A stretch of DNA of 64,000 nt from Deltaproteobacteria bacterium (GTDB lineage Bacteria > Myxococcota_A > UBA796 > GCA-2862545): positions 1 to 64,000 of the forward strand of contig JAFGVK010000061.1 of the NCBI GenBank assembly GCA_016938035.1, in the 5' to 3' direction. The position numbers were made by a program, and so were the translations under genes. This document shows positions 47,584-56,532 of the stretch, one piece after another; position 1 is the stretch's first letter; each line of letters begins with the position of its first letter. Below the pieces are notes generated by a model. It was not told the origin of the DNA and made no database searches. It saw only the letters and a program-made list of their open reading frames with translations.

Positions 47584-50500
47584 ATGGGCGGCCTCCCCAT
47601 TGTCGCTGGACGGTACGCCGTGGTCGGCGAGATCTACCGCGATCTGTCGTGCACCCTGTACGAGGCGGAGGACACGGTCGCCGGGCAGCGGGTCGGCCTG
47701 CGCAGGGTGCACAGCGAGGCGGCGTCCGACACCCTGGTGGTCAAGCAGGCCTACCGGAAGCTCGCCGAGGTGGTCCACCCCAACCTGGTGCGGACCAGGG
47801 AGCTGATCGAGGATGAGGGGCGCTGGTTCTGCGTGCAGGAGCACGTCCCGGGGCTGTCCTGGGACCGGTGGGTGGCCAAGCGGTTGGCAGAGGACCCGCA
47901 GGACCTGGACTGGCTGCGCGAGGCCGCGCGGCAGATCCTGCGCGCCCTGCGGGCGCTCCACGACGTGGGCCGAGTCTACGGTGGGCTCAGCGCGGGGAGC
48001 TTGCTGGTCTCTGGGGACAGGGTCGTGCTCACCCACCCGGTCCTGCTCTGCCCAGAGGAGGGCCTGCAGGCCCTCCAGCGCGAGGAGATCCGGGCGGTGG
48101 GGGGCCTGATCCGGACGGCCATGGAGCGATCCGCGAGGGCGGACGCAGAGGACCTGGAGCGCCTCTGTCGGCTGTGCCAGACGCCGGAGGAGGGCGCGGT
48201 CTCGGCGGCGCAGGCCCTGCTACAGCTCCAGTACGCCACCGCGCCGACCAGGCCCAGCGCCATGTTTCAAGGGCGGCAGCGTGAGCTGGACGCGCTGCGC
48301 GCTGCCTGGCAGACCGCGCGGGCTGGCCGCGCGGTGGGCCTGTTCGTGCACGGGGCCCCTGGGATAGGCCGCAGCGCGCTGATCGAGCAGTTCATTGGCG
48401 AGATCGCGGGCGAAGACGTGTTCGTGCTCCGCGGGCGCAGCTACCCCCGAGAGTCGGTGCCCTTCAAGGCCATCGACGCCCTGGTCGATGACGTCGCGCG
48501 CTGGCTGCGCGCCCTGTCGCCCCAGGACCGCAGGGAGCTGCTCCCCCAGACCTGGGGAGAGTACCTCCCGCTCCTGTTCCCGGTGCTGGGCACGGTGGCC
48601 TCGCAGGCCGCCGCGCCGCTTGTCTCCGACGACTTCCGTCCCGACGTGCTGCGACAGCGCGCCACCTCCTCGGCGATCGAGTTCTTTCACCGGGTCAGCA
48701 CCAGGGGACCGCTGGTCTTCGTCCTCGACGACGTCCACTGGGGAGACGCGGACAGCGCCTTGCTGGTCAGCGCCCTCATCCAGGGCCTCGCGCGAGATCC
48801 GGTGCTGGTGATCCTGTCCTTCAAGTCAGGGGAGGACGACACTCCGTTCCTTCGGACCCTCCTCTCCGACCCGCGGCTCACGGCGTTGGATATCCGCACC
48901 CTGGCGCTGTCGCCGCTCTCCTCTGAGGACTCGCGGGCCCTGGTGAGGTCCGCCTACCCCGACTGTCGCTACGCGGATCCAGAGCTGCTGGAGCACGTGG
49001 TGCACGAGGGCAGGGGGCAGCCCTGGCTGACCCACGTGCTGGCCCTGCGCGCCTGCCAGCTGCGCGCCCAGGGCGAGGTTCCGTTGGAGGAGGTCACCCT
49101 GGCGGCGCACTACCGCGCCGAGATCCGCACCCTCCCAGAGCCTGTCATGGTGTTTCTGGAGGCCCTCTGCCTCGCCGGGCAGCCCATGCCCGCCGATCTG
49201 CTGGCGCGCGCTGCTGGGGTTCCGGAGCACCTGTCCGTGGCGCTGTCGCTGCTGGAGCGACATGAGCTGGTGCAGGTGCGGCGCGACCATGACAGCGAGG
49301 TGGTGTTTCCCACCCAGGCGCTGCTGGCGGAGCTGGTGGTGGAGGGCGTCACCCCTGCGCGGGAGCGGGAGCTCCACAGCGCGCTCGCGCTGGAGATGAC
49401 CGGCGCGGGCTGGGACGAGGGGACCATCTCGGGCCACTGGCTCGCCGCTGGGGATCAGGAGAAGGCGGCCCTGCTGGCTGTCCACGGCGCACAGCGCGCA
49501 GATCAGGCCCTGGCCTTCGGGGAGGCGGCGCGCCTCTACCAGCTCGCGATCGACCTGGGCACCTGGAACGCCACTGAGCGCGCCCGGCTCGGCACGCTGA
49601 TGGGCAACGCCTACCTCTCGGCGAGGCGCCCAGTGGACGCGGCGAGGTGCTGGATCGCCGCGGCCGAGGGGGCACCAACCGGGGTGCAGTTCGACCTGCA
49701 GCGGCAGGCCGCGGCGCAGTTCATGTTCTCCGGTCATGTGGAGGAGGGGCTCCAGATCGCCGACTCGGTCCTGGAGCGGCTGGGGGTCCAGGCGCTCCCG
49801 TCCCCGCACATGGCCACCCTCGCCCTCTGGTGGGAGCTGGCGGTGCTGGCGTGGGTCAGCAGGGCGCCGAGGTGGCTGGTCCCCCGGCGGGACGACGTGG
49901 CCAAGGCGCTGATGATGGAGGTCTACGCCTTCCTGGTCGAGCCGGCGCTGCTGCTCAACCCGCTCTACGGGATGCTCTACCACGTCAGGCACCTGCGCCT
50001 GTCGATCACCGGTGGGGACCGCTGGGCGCAAGTGCAGGCCTACGCCCGCGACGCGACGCTGGCGGCGACCGCTGGGCGGCCAGCGCGGGCCCGGGCTGCC
50101 CTGGCGAAGATGGATCGGCTGGCCGCCAAGGAGCAGGAGCAGGAGCTGCAGGGGATCGTCGCGCTGGGGCACGGCACCACCACCTACCTGCTGGGCCACC
50201 CCAACGAGGCAGAGGAATTCCTCAAGGACGCCTACAACAAGCTGTACCGGCTCCCCCACGTCTCGATCGAGACCGGAACGGCCCAGATGTTCTACCTCCG
50301 CACCCTGGTGCTGCGCGGCGATCTGAACCTCGCGCGGAGGCTGCGCGACCAGTGGCTCGACGAGGCGCTGGACCAGCAGAACCGCCTCTTCGCCTCGATG
50401 CTGCGCGCGGACATGAACGTCCTGCTGCACCTCGCCGACGAGCGCCCCGATCTTGGACACAGGGACGTCGCCCTGTCCCTTCAGGGCTGGCCCAAGGAGC

Positions 50501-51027
50501 CGTGGAACTACGTTCACCAGTTCAGCCAGACCGCGGAGGTGATGGTGCTCCTCTACGAGGGGCGCCCGGAGGACGCGCTGGAGCTGCTCGCGCAGCACGT
50601 CAGCTTCAGCTGTCAGCGGGTGGTGGTGCGGAACACGGTGGTCGAGACCCGCCAGCACTACTACCGGGCCAGGGTGGTGCAGCTCTCGGGGGCCTCGGCA
50701 CAGGAGGTGGTGAGGTCGCTGCGGGTGCTGCGCAGCAGCGACATGGCCATGGCCAGGGCCTTCGCCGAGGTGGTCGAGGCAGAGGCGGCGGCCCTGGTCG
50801 GTGACCGTCGGGGGAGGGAGCGCGGGCTGCGGGCGGCGCTGGAGGTGTTCGAGTCGCTCCACATGCTCCTGTGGGCCGCCTCCCTGCAGATCTTCATCGG
50901 GCTCCACACCCAGGAGGACGACGGCCCACAGCTGCTCGCTGCCGGAAGGTCCCGCTTCGCCAACCAGTCCGTGCAGCGCCCAGAGCGCTACGCCGCGGCG
51001 CTGGGCCTGCCGACCTGGAGGGAGTGA
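47584..51027 (+). CDS. Pseudokinase-NTPase-TPR signalling protein
   Basis: This 1147-residue cytoplasmic protein begins with a Ser/Thr kinase-like fold (about 8-215, GRYAVVGEIYRDLSCTLYEA) that has lost the catalytic residues. The beta-3 Lys is Arg40 in VGLRRV, the HRD loop reads VYGGLSAGSLLV, and DFG is replaced by LTHP. A predicted ATPase of the AAA/STAND type follows (about 225-600). Its Walker A is GAPGIGRS (257-264), with Arg in place of Lys, and its Walker B is LVFVLDDVHWGD. The C-terminal half (about 640-1140) is helical TPR-like repeats. This architecture resembles PknK-like regulators of Myxococcota, but both nucleotide sites look altered. It is last in the caspase/ceramidase operon. 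Confidence 0.88.
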   Translation: MGGLPIVAGRYAVVGEIYRDLSCTLYEAEDTVAGQRVGLRRVHSEAASDTLVVKQAYRKLAEVVHPNLVRTRELIEDEGRWFCVQEHVPGLSWDRWVAKRLAEDPQDLDWLREAARQILRALRALHDVGRVYGGLSAGSLLVSGDRVVLTHPVLLCPEEGLQALQREEIRAVGGLIRTAMERSARADAEDLERLCRLCQTPEEGAVSAAQALLQLQYATAPTRPSAMFQGRQRELDALRAAWQTARAGRAVGLFVHGAPGIGRSALIEQFIGEIAGEDVFVLRGRSYPRESVPFKAIDALVDDVARWLRALSPQDRRELLPQTWGEYLPLLFPVLGTVASQAAAPLVSDDFRPDVLRQRATSSAIEFFHRVSTRGPLVFVLDDVHWGDADSALLVSALIQGLARDPVLVILSFKSGEDDTPFLRTLLSDPRLTALDIRTLALSPLSSEDSRALVRSAYPDCRYADPELLEHVVHEGRGQPWLTHVLALRACQLRAQGEVPLEEVTLAAHYRAEIRTLPEPVMVFLEALCLAGQPMPADLLARAAGVPEHLSVALSLLERHELVQVRRDHDSEVVFPTQALLAELVVEGVTPARERELHSALALEMTGAGWDEGTISGHWLAAGDQEKAALLAVHGAQRADQALAFGEAARLYQLAIDLGTWNATERARLGTLMGNAYLSARRPVDAARCWIAAAEGAPTGVQFDLQRQAAAQFMFSGHVEEGLQIADSVLERLGVQALPSPHMATLALWWELAVLAWVSRAPRWLVPRRDDVAKALMMEVYAFLVEPALLLNPLYGMLYHVRHLRLSITGGDRWAQVQAYARDATLAATAGRPARARAALAKMDRLAAKEQEQELQGIVALGHGTTTYLLGHPNEAEEFLKDAYNKLYRLPHVSIETGTAQMFYLRTLVLRGDLNLARRLRDQWLDEALDQQNRLFASMLRADMNVLLHLADERPDLGHRDVALSLQGWPKEPWNYVHQFSQTAEVMVLLYEGRPEDALELLAQHVSFSCQRVVVRNTVVETRQHYYRARVVQLSGASAQEVVRSLRVLRSSDMAMARAFAEVVEAEAAALVGDRRGRERGLRAALEVFESLHMLLWAASLQIFIGLHTQEDDGPQLLAAGRSRFANQSVQRPERYAAALGLPTWRE

Positions 51028-51029
51028 GC

Positions 51030-51242
51030 GGCACCGTTTCGCTGGCCTCTCGACGCGTGTCTTTGTTCCTACGCTAGTCGCGCACAGAAGTGCGCTTGCT
51101 CCCGAGGGAACGGCGGCCACACGCCGACAGGCCTCGCGACGCGGCGCCCGGTGGCAGACTGGAGGCTGCGAAGAGCAACTTCATGGGGTTGTTCCTATGG
51201 AAGGGTGGAGCGCCTCTCGTGAGACGGTCTGGCCGAGTGAGC
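51030..51242 (+). repeat. ~210-bp intergenic repeat, copy A
   Basis: It starts three bases after the pseudokinase stop and aligns along its whole length with copies at 31999-32207 (inverted) and 58839-59048. Conserved blocks are GGCACCG, CTCGACGCGTGTC, TTGTTCCT, GAGGGAACGGCGGCCACACG, GACTGGA and CGTGAGAC. A 10-bp direct repeat GAGTGAGCGG flanks it (51022-51031 and 51235-51244) and may be a target-site duplication, since the left copy includes the pseudokinase stop codon. No gene is inside. Confidence 0.78.
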
Positions 51243-51333
51243 GGGGCCGCAGGTGCTGTCTCGCCGGGGACCTGGGAGGCAGCGCGCGCTCACGCGCCAC
51301 TCCGGCGGCCGCCCTGGTCCCCTCATCTCGCCG

Positions 51334-51927
51334 TCACCGCCCGACCACCCGCCACGGCGGCCCCGCGATCCAGTAGATCCCGGTGTTCTCGAGCCTGTGC
51401 TCGCGCCAGGCGCGGGGGGGCTCCCCCAGCAGCGCGGCGACCAGGGTCGCCAGCACAAGCTGGTGGGACACCAGCGCGACGACCCCCCCGTCGGGGAGCG
51501 CGGCGGGCAACCGGTCCAGCTCCTCTCGCACCCTGCCCAGGCCAAGAGACAGGGGTTCGCCGCCGGGGATGTCCCACGCTGACGGGTCCTCGCTCCAGGC
51601 GCGCAGCTGGGGGCCCCACCTGCTGGCTGCCTCCGCCGGACCCAGGCCCTCCAGCACCCCCTGGCTCAGCTCCGCGAGGGCAGGGCGCACCTCTGGGTTG
51701 GGATCCAGGGCGCGGGCGGTCTCCAGGGCGCGGCTCAGGGGTGAGCTGAGCACAAGGTCAAAGCGCCCCCCAAACCGTCGCCCCAGCAGCGCCGCCTGCT
51801 CCTGGCCCACCGCGTCGAGGGGGATGTCGGTGCGCCCTAGGAAGCGGCGCTCGTGGTTCCACGCGGTGCGTCCGTGGCGGATCAGCGCCACGACCAGGGG
51901 GTCATCGGTGACGGGGATGATGCTCAT
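51334..51927 (-). CDS. Histidine phosphatase / phosphoglycerate mutase family protein
   Basis: The 197-residue protein has the RHG signature LIRHGRTAWN (residues 16-25), with the phospho-accepting His18, then LGRTDIPLDAVGQEQAALLG, SSPLSRALETA with the second conserved Arg, and ALVSHQLVLATL carrying the second catalytic His. This pattern fits CobC/GpmB-like phosphatases acting on small phosphorylated metabolites; the exact substrate is unknown. The ATG at 51927 was chosen as the start of family similarity; no clear ribosome-binding site is seen. Confidence 0.9.
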   Translation of the reverse strand: MSIIPVTDDPLVVALIRHGRTAWNHERRFLGRTDIPLDAVGQEQAALLGRRFGGRFDLVLSSPLSRALETARALDPNPEVRPALAELSQGVLEGLGPAEAASRWGPQLRAWSEDPSAWDIPGGEPLSLGLGRVREELDRLPAALPDGGVVALVSHQLVLATLVAALLGEPPRAWREHRLENTGIYWIAGPPWRVVGR

Positions 51928-51993
51928 GACATGGAATCTACCGCGTCCTCGCGTCACGGCAGGGTAAAATGCCGTCCTCTCCCCGGAGCCCCT

Positions 51994-53067
51994 ATGTCTC
52001 ACCAAGCCTTCCCCGAGGATCCGCTCGATCTGGTCGAGCCCCAGGGCCTGGTCCCCCCCAGCGGCGGCCGCGCCCCCGAGGCCGCGCCGTATCCTCCGGC
52101 GGCGCGCCCCGCGGCACCTCGCCTCTCCACCGCCAGCGCCAGGGCGCTGGCCCTGGCGAGCCTGGGGCGGGGCCACGACGAGGTCGCGGCGGCCGCGGCG
52201 GCAGAGTCCGCGCCAGCGGGAGGCTCCCCCGAGGGGGTCGGGCGCGACGCGAGCGCCCCCGCCGAGACCCCGACGGCGCCGGTCGACCAGGAGACCACGG
52301 CCTCTGAGGCACCGCCCAGCGCCCCCTTCGACTCCACCCCCTCGCGCGAGACCGCTCCTCCTCATGCGCTCACCAGCGATCTGCCCGCGCCGGAGGCCCA
52401 GCGGGTGATCCAGGTCACCGACCAGGGCGCCGTCTCCACGGGCAGGCCGCCCACGCCCGAGTTCCAGCGGGTGATCCAGGTCTCCGCGCAGCCCGAGGTG
52501 GAGGGCGGGGCCCCCGCGCCAGGGGCCCCGCCCCCCGCACCGCAGCACTCAGAGAGCGATCAGGGCAGGGGGAGCGCCAGGCGCCGCCAGCACACCGTGC
52601 TCATCCCCGGCACCTCCGAGAAGGCGCCGGCGAGGATCTCCCTGCCGCAGCAGGAGGCGCGCGCCGGCCTTGCCGCCAGGGCACAGCGCCCCCGCACCGC
52701 CGCCGAGGTGATCGCCGAGCACTCCGCCCCCAAGCGGGTGGAGGTGACCGACGCCAAGGTCGCAGGGGCCCTGGCGTCGCTCCTGCCAGAGGCCGAGCTG
52801 GAGAGCTGGACCACCGTGCGGAGGGTCCCAGTGTTCCAGGCCCTGTGGCGGGCGCACAGGTCCGCGGCGCTCTCCAAGGGCGACCTGCTCCTCTATGTGA
52901 ACGCCGCCACCCTGCTCGACGCGGTGCCACTCGCTGAGCGGGGCGGGCTGGTGAGCGCGGTGGTCACCCTGGGGATCGCCACCTGGGCGGTCTTCCTCGA
53001 CCTAGAGCGGGGCAGGGTGCTGGCCGCCTCACGCGAGGTGGATCGGTTCATCGCAGGGGTGAGCTGA
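51994..53067 (+). CDS. Ala/Pro-rich protein with conserved C-terminal domain
   Basis: The protein is 357 residues from the ATG preceded by CCGGAGCCCCT. Residues 1-240 are low complexity (Ala, Pro, Glu, Ser) with two copies of a PEAQRVIQV / PEFQRVIQV motif, suggesting an unstructured linker with short docking peptides. The last ~120 residues (from AAEVIAEHSAPKRVEVTDAK to the end) are ordered, with VPVFQALWRAHRSAALSKGD and AERGGLVSAVVTLGIATWAV, the latter possibly a membrane-active helix. It is not recognised. It is divergent from the histidine phosphatase. Confidence 0.7.
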   Translation: MSHQAFPEDPLDLVEPQGLVPPSGGRAPEAAPYPPAARPAAPRLSTASARALALASLGRGHDEVAAAAAAESAPAGGSPEGVGRDASAPAETPTAPVDQETTASEAPPSAPFDSTPSRETAPPHALTSDLPAPEAQRVIQVTDQGAVSTGRPPTPEFQRVIQVSAQPEVEGGAPAPGAPPPAPQHSESDQGRGSARRRQHTVLIPGTSEKAPARISLPQQEARAGLAARAQRPRTAAEVIAEHSAPKRVEVTDAKVAGALASLLPEAELESWTTVRRVPVFQALWRAHRSAALSKGDLLLYVNAATLLDAVPLAERGGLVSAVVTLGIATWAVFLDLERGRVLAASREVDRFIAGVS

Positions 53068-53478
53068 GCGGCGCCTGCTCCTGTGCCCCCCCGCAGGGGC
53101 GCGCCGGTCAGGGACCCTCGCGTCCCTCGGTCAGGAGATCCCGCCCATGCGTCCGGCCCCTGCTTGCGATAGCCAGTCGATTCGACTGGAGGATCCGTCG
53201 CTATGGACGACATCGCGGCAATCGTGACCGATCGGCTCGGGCTCAGCAGGCCCTTGCAGCTCCCGCCGCGGCCGTGGAGCGTCGCGGCCGGGTGCCAACA
53301 CGAACGAACCGGACTTATCGACGCGCGCCTCGCTCTCAGCGCCGGGCGCTGGGTCACGGCGAGCCTCGGACAAGCGGGTGGTTCCACGACGCTGCGCGCG
53401 GGGACCGGACCTCCTGTCGGTGGCTGACCGCCCTCCGGGCCTGTGCGCTGGCGCGCAACCGACGCGGCCACAGGTGGG
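53068..53478. other. Gene-free stretch with a palindrome
   Basis: About 410 bases lie between two convergent genes without a supportable gene. A near-perfect inverted repeat, CCAGTCGA-T-TCGACTGG, lies at 53173-53189. Translations of the open frames are Arg/Pro-rich noise. Confidence 0.5.
53173..53189. promoter_or_regulatory. 17-bp inverted repeat (8-bp arms, 1-bp spacer)
   Basis: The arms CCAGTCGA and TCGACTGG are perfect complements around a single T. It could be an operator-like site or a small hairpin. It lies between convergent genes, so a promoter role is not obvious. Confidence 0.3.
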
Positions 53479-54084
53479 TCACGCCCTCTTCGTGAGCCTC
53501 GGGATGAGCATCGGCACCTCGCGTCGGTAGGCGTCCCACTCCCCGCCCAGCTCCTCGGCGAGCTTCCGCTCCTCCAGCACGGTGCCCACCAGCAGGTAGG
53601 CGGTCAGCCAGAGGTTGACGTAGGCCACCGCGGCGCCGTCGGCGCGGGCCCAGATCAGCAGCAGGGTGCCCAGGTACCACGGGTGCCGCACCAGCCGGTG
53701 GACCCCCTCGCGCGCGAGGGATCCGAGGGTCGCCGAGGTCCGCCCCGAGAGCTGCCTGAGGCCGACGAAGTCCATCAGATCGTAGCCTCTGGCCCCCGCC
53801 GCGAACAGCCACAGCGCGGCCCCAAGCGCCACCAGCTGCGGCACCGCGTAGGGCCCTGGGAACAGGCTGAGGCCCGGATCGCTCAGGAGGTACCACGACA
53901 GCCCTGCGGACACCGCGAAGCCGAGCCCCGCCACCGCGTTGAACCCCACCCGGTAGAGCGGGCAGAGCGACGGCGCCCTGGCGCGCACCGCGCGCTTGAT
54001 CCGGGTGGAGGCGAGGAGCGAGTGCGAGGTGCCCCAGAGGGTCCACGCGAGGCCTACGAGGAGGAGATGGAGCGGCTGGTTCAT
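53479..54084 (-). CDS. Membrane methyltransferase-like protein (ICMT/NnrU family)
   Basis: The 201-residue protein has about five membrane segments. The C-terminal part GVHRLVRHPWYLGTLLLIWA, followed by VLEERKLAEELGGEWDAYRR, matches the isoprenylcysteine carboxyl methyltransferase / phospholipid methyltransferase / NnrU superfamily. There, Arg-His-Pro and a Glu-Glu pair bind S-adenosylmethionine within the membrane. The N-terminal TLWGTSHSLLAS is closer to NnrU-like proteins. The substrate is unknown. It starts 38 bases downstream of the HEAT-protein gene on the same strand. Confidence 0.8.
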   Translation of the reverse strand: MNQPLHLLLVGLAWTLWGTSHSLLASTRIKRAVRARAPSLCPLYRVGFNAVAGLGFAVSAGLSWYLLSDPGLSLFPGPYAVPQLVALGAALWLFAAGARGYDLMDFVGLRQLSGRTSATLGSLAREGVHRLVRHPWYLGTLLLIWARADGAAVAYVNLWLTAYLLVGTVLEERKLAEELGGEWDAYRREVPMLIPRLTKRA

Positions 54085-54122
54085 GGTCCCCTACCTTCAC
54101 ACCGCGCCGCGCCCAGCAAGGC

Positions 54123-56291
54123 TCACCAGCCGCTCAGGGACAGCTCCGCGCCCCACACCGCCCCGTCACCGGTGGGGAAGTACCGCGGGGTGACCGCGAG
54201 GCCGCTGGGGAGCGCCGGGGCGTGCAGCCCCGCCACCAGCTCGCGCCCCTGCAGGGCCCTGCCCGCCGCGGCGCCGCCCGCCGCGCCCGCCGCGGCTCCC
54301 AGGAGAGACGCCGCCAGGATCGGTTTCTGCTCCGCGGTCGCCATGGCCGCCACCAGCGCGCCGGTGGCCCCGCCGACCACTCCGCCCGCGTTGGCCAGGC
54401 CCACCACCATCGGGGCGGCGCCCACCCTGGGGGACATCAGCAGCGCGCCACCGAGCAGGCCCACGTCGGACACCACCAGGGCGCTGCCGACCACCTGCTC
54501 CCCGCTCCCGTCGGCGAGGATCCCGCCCACGCTCCCAAGGTACGCCCCCCACAGCCCCAGCGACGCGGCGGACAGGGAGTGGCTGAACTGGATGTCCGCC
54601 TTAGGGGTGGCCAGGGCGGTAGCGCCCCCCAGCACCACCGGCACCAGCCCTGCGCCAGAGACCTCCTGCGGGTCGTCCGCCTGGAGCACGTAGGCCCACC
54701 CCATCGCCTGCCAGGTGGACCAGCCGGTGACCAGCCCGGTGAGCACGGCGTCGTTGGGCTGGATGTCCCCCTCGGTGCGCCAGGCCGCGTAGCCCCCCGC
54801 CGCCATGGCCCCAGTGCCCAGCGCTAGGCTCATCGCCTGCTGCAGGCTGCCGTCGTCCGGGGCGACCACCACCCCCAGCAGGGCGCCGCCCACCGCGCCG
54901 TAGCCCAGGCCGGTCAGGGCGGACAGGGTGATGTCCCGCGGCATGTCTACCTGTGGCGACAGCCCATAGGCTAGCAGCGCCGCGGCGTTCCCCGTGGCCC
55001 AGGGCAGCGAGCCCTGATCCACGCTCGGCGAGAGCGGCGCCACCGCCCCCGCGTAGAGGCCGTAGCCCGCCGCGAGGGTGATCATCGACCAGTCGTCCCC
55101 GGTGAGGTTGGCGCGCGGGGTGTAGAGGTGCCCGGCGACCGTCCCCAGCGCCATGCCCGCGCCCCACACCGCGGCGCGGGTGTCCCCGTCCACCCGCTGG
55201 TCCTGCGCGACGAAGTTGAAGGTCGAGAGGGCGAAGGACCCGCTCACCACCCCCACACCCAGCCCGACCAGCGCCTCGTCCTCGCTGCCCGCGTAGCGGC
55301 GCGTCGCTGGGATCGACAGGCCGTAGGCCATCGCTCCTCCCAGCAGCCCCCCGGCCCAGGGGGCGCCACCGCCGCCGTACACCGCGCCGCCGATGAGGGT
55401 GCCCGCGGTCATCCCCGCCAGGCCGGAGGTGGCGATCAGCGCGGCGTCTCCTGCCTCCATCGGATCGGAGAGGCCCAGGTAGTAGCCGCCGGTGGCCCCT
55501 CCCAGGGCGCCGGCCAGCCCTCCTACCACCTGCAGGTCGTTCTGCCCGAAATAGCCGGCAGAGGCGAGGGCGTAGGCGAGGCCTGATCCCCCGGCGATCA
55601 TCAGCCAGGGGGTGCCATCGCGGACAACCTGTGCCTCCGCCTCGGCGAGGCGCTCGGGGAAGTGGGCCGCGAGCACCTGGCGCAGGGCGTCGCGGAGCGG
55701 GTCAGAGGTCTGGCGTTGGCCCATCGCGGTGAGGATCGCGCCCGCACCGGTGGAGCGGCGCCCCAGGGACTCCGCCGCCCTGCTGCGCACCCCGTCGTCG
55801 AGGGTGGGGTCGAGCACCCAGCGCTGCAGATCGGGCACCGCCTCGGGGAAGGCGCTCAGGGCCAGCGCCGCCGCACCAGCGACCACCGGCTCCCTGTGGG
55901 TCACCGAGTGCCTCAGCACCCACAGGGCCCTGGGGTCGGCGAGCGCGCCCAGCGCCGTCGCGCCGTCCGTACCCTCCTGGTCCGACAGGAGCGACAGCAG
56001 CGCCACCAACAGGGCCTCGTCGGCAGGGGCGAGCTGTGCCGCCGCTGGCAGTGCCGCCGCTGGCAGTGCCGCCGCTGGCTGTGCCGCCTCTGGCTGTGCC
56101 GCCTCTGGCTGTGCCGCCTCTGGCTGTGCCGCCTCTGGCTGTGCCGCCTCTGGCTGTGCCGCCTCTGGCAGGTCCGCTGTAGGCGCCTCCGGCAGCGCTG
56201 CGGATGAAGCCGCCGCTGGCGGCACAGGGGCTGAGGGGAGCGGGGAGTCCTGCCCCAGAGCGAGGGGAGCCAGCAACAGGGCGAGCCACAT
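54123..56291 (-). CDS. Exported HEAT-repeat protein with glycine-rich membrane-like domain
   Basis: The 722-residue protein has a short signal peptide (MWLALLLAPLALGQ), then a linker made of repeated EAAQP/PAAAL pentapeptides (about 42-84). HEAT-like helical repeats follow at about 90-205 (ALADPRALWVLRHSVTHREP, DDGVRSRAAESLGR). The remaining ~500 residues are Gly/Ala-rich and hydrophobic with regular spacing (GGLAGALGGATGGYYLG, GYGAVGGALLGVVVA), ending SLSGW. The aromatic C-terminus and beta-like alternation could suggest an outer-membrane protein, while the Gly-zipper pattern also fits helical hairpins. The function is not known. GGAGG precedes the ATG. Confidence 0.75.
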   Translation of the reverse strand: MWLALLLAPLALGQDSPLPSAPVPPAAASSAALPEAPTADLPEAAQPEAAQPEAAQPEAAQPEAAQPEAAQPAAALPAAALPAAAQLAPADEALLVALLSLLSDQEGTDGATALGALADPRALWVLRHSVTHREPVVAGAAALALSAFPEAVPDLQRWVLDPTLDDGVRSRAAESLGRRSTGAGAILTAMGQRQTSDPLRDALRQVLAAHFPERLAEAEAQVVRDGTPWLMIAGGSGLAYALASAGYFGQNDLQVVGGLAGALGGATGGYYLGLSDPMEAGDAALIATSGLAGMTAGTLIGGAVYGGGGAPWAGGLLGGAMAYGLSIPATRRYAGSEDEALVGLGVGVVSGSFALSTFNFVAQDQRVDGDTRAAVWGAGMALGTVAGHLYTPRANLTGDDWSMITLAAGYGLYAGAVAPLSPSVDQGSLPWATGNAAALLAYGLSPQVDMPRDITLSALTGLGYGAVGGALLGVVVAPDDGSLQQAMSLALGTGAMAAGGYAAWRTEGDIQPNDAVLTGLVTGWSTWQAMGWAYVLQADDPQEVSGAGLVPVVLGGATALATPKADIQFSHSLSAASLGLWGAYLGSVGGILADGSGEQVVGSALVVSDVGLLGGALLMSPRVGAAPMVVGLANAGGVVGGATGALVAAMATAEQKPILAASLLGAAAGAAGGAAAGRALQGRELVAGLHAPALPSGLAVTPRYFPTGDGAVWGAELSLSGW
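56041..56170 (-). repeat. 15-bp tandem repeat encoding EAAQP/PAAAL
   Basis: About nine head-to-tail 15-base units (plus strand GGCTGTGCCGCCTCT and the variant GGCAGTGCCGCCGCT) encode the pentapeptide linker of the HEAT protein. Adjacent units are nearly identical, which suggests recent slippage. The 15-base unit keeps the reading frame. Confidence 0.9.
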
Positions 56292-56532
56292 GGGGCCTCC
56301 ACGGCGGAGTAGAGCGATGCGGGGGCCTAGCCCGCCGCCGAAGATTCGGCCACGCCATCACGCCACTGGTCTGGCAGCGGTCTCGGCGCCCAGCCGAGCC
56401 CCTGCGGGGAGCGGGTCGGCTCGCCCAGCGCCACGAAGGGGCTCGCTGCTTGCGGCGGCATAGGAGGGGCGGTCCGACGGCCTCTCGGCGGGCCTGTGGA
56501 GGCCTGCGCCGGCGCGTCCGTAGAGGGCCCCG

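Noticed and set aside
48826-51120. 764-codon minus-strand frame opposite the pseudokinase gene, starting inside the repeat
   Set aside because: The N-terminal codons come from repeat copy A and the rest is antisense of a clear NTPase-TPR gene.
53131-53500. Small genes or a fifth repeat copy in the 53.1-53.5 kb gap
   Set aside because: Only short matches (CGACGCGCG) to the repeat were found and no aligned blocks. The open frames have noise-like composition.
56041-56170. Possible CRISPR-like array in the HEAT protein
   Set aside because: 15-bp units run head to tail without spacers and encode EAAQP pentapeptides in frame.
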